Part shown: positions 63,625-64,000 of the stretch, piece after piece
How the letters are laid out: each line of letters opens with the position of its first letter
Numbering within the stretch: the first letter of the stretch is position 1
Source: an uncultured Serinicoccus sp.
GTDB lineage: Bacteria > Actinomycetota > Actinomycetes > Actinomycetales > Dermatophilaceae
Direction of reading: 5' to 3'
DNA length: 64,000 bases
NCBI RefSeq assembly: GCF_947487915.1
Contig: NZ_CANKYH010000009.1
Span: 62,001-126,000 of the forward strand
Notes under the pieces: generated by a model
The model's input: the letters and a program-made list of their open reading frames with translations, nothing else
Told to the model about the DNA's origin: nothing
The model's database searches: none
Translations under genes and position numbers: made by a program

Positions 63625-64000
63625 ATGAGTACTGACCAGCCGGCCGTCGAGGAGATCGACGCCCAGGCAGCGGCAGACGCGACCGTCGACGTCGCGACCG
63701 AGAGCCCGCAGGAGCGTTCAGCGCGCTTCGAGCGCGAGGCCATGCCGTTGCTGGACCAGATGTACAGCGCGGCCCTGCGGACCACCAGGAACCCGACCGA
63801 CGCCGAGGACCTGGTGCAGGAGACCTACGCCAAGGCGTTCGCGGCCTTCCACCAGTACCGGCCCGGGACGAACCTGCGCGCCTGGATGTACCGCATCCTC
63901 ACCAACTCCTACATCAACAGCTACCGCAAGAAGCAGCGCCAGCCGTTGCAGTCGGACGCGGCCGAGGTCGAGGACTACCAGCTGGCGCGGGCGGCCTCCC
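63625..64000 (+). CDS. sigH: ECF sigma factor SigH/SigR (3' end outside window)
   Basis: The first 125 codons are visible. After a ~35-residue acidic extension, region 2 is clear: [37 protein letters not shown] and [20 protein letters not shown], the last close to SigH/SigR proteins of mycobacteria and Streptomyces. This factor controls thioredoxin, mycothiol recycling and Clp genes under thiol stress, held by the redox-sensing anti-sigma RshA/RsrA expected just after it. Position beside SRAP and aroA matches Rv3223c. Confidence 0.88.
   Translation, partial: MSTDQPAVEEIDAQAAADATVDVATESPQERSARFEREAMPLLDQMYSAALRTTRNPTDAEDLVQETYAKAFAAFHQYRPGTNLRAWMYRILTNSYINSYRKKQRQPLQSDAAEVEDYQLARAAS

Overview
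The window is high-GC DNA from an actinomycete. Several features point there: a mycothiol gene (mshB), whiB7, a PaaX regulator, the actinobacterial helicase-nuclease pair adnAB, sigE-htrA-tatB, a seven-iron ferredoxin, many GTG starts and heavy use of 4-bp ATGA/GTGA gene overlaps. Gene content and order suggest Micrococcales, perhaps the Intrasporangiaceae/Ornithinimicrobiaceae; this placement is inferred from memory of gene order, not computed. I see no prophage, IS element, CRISPR array or rRNA. One tRNA is present.

Layout. 1-3430 (minus) is an oligopeptide ABC importer operon: lipoprotein binding protein, two strong tandem hairpins, then two permeases, the second cut by the window edge. 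3585-9268 (plus) holds a Nudix hydrolase, typA, mshB, a flavin reductase and a VanW wall protein. 9342-11010 is ferredoxin plus citrate synthase. 11018-14925 holds a secreted lysozyme-like protein, a LOG-family hydrolase, a DivIVA-like protein, 3-methyladenine glycosylase I and a PIG-V-like mannosyltransferase. 14935-16536 is an orphan enoyl-CoA hydratase/PaaX pair. 16570-23618 holds a DUF3117 gene, an O-methyltransferase, the envelope-stress cluster sigE-htrA-tatB (no anti-sigma gene between sigE and htrA), mrp, a DUF1003 protein, a soluble MgtE-like CBS protein and a YflT-like membrane protein. In order this resembles M. tuberculosis Rv1205-Rv1234.

23634-28444 carries pepP, a Thr/Ser exporter, a lipoprotein and a PHP phosphoesterase. 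From 28420 to 51640 the order resembles M. tuberculosis Rv3193-Rv3211: DEAD-box helicase, GlsB, DUF3107, TetR, adnA-adnB, an APH-like kinase with an acidic tail, nudC-uvrD2, whiB7 with a long attenuator leader, an orphan cyclodehydratase-like protein, a DUF2342 protein, moaE, a Lon-like PDZ protease, a PPA1309 protein and UPF0182. Then come initiator tRNA, two M16 peptidases, and the divergent block hisN-like/rsgA/aroA. A three-gene insertion (DUF998 protein and two glycosyltransferases) separates aroA from SRAP, alaT and sigH (partial), which again recall Rv3223-Rv3228.

Functionally the window is rich in genome maintenance (Nudix, Tag, AdnAB, UvrD2, SRAP), thiol/envelope stress (MshB, SigE, HtrA, SigH) and translation stress (TypA, RsgA, WhiB7). 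The features most worth a second look are the whiB7 promoter/uORF/attenuator leader, a HisN homologue that has lost its metal ligands, sigE without rseA, the two promoters before sigH, an orphan RiPP-cyclodehydratase-like gene, and about twenty genes whose -10 element lies only 6-9 nt from the start codon, which implies leaderless mRNAs.
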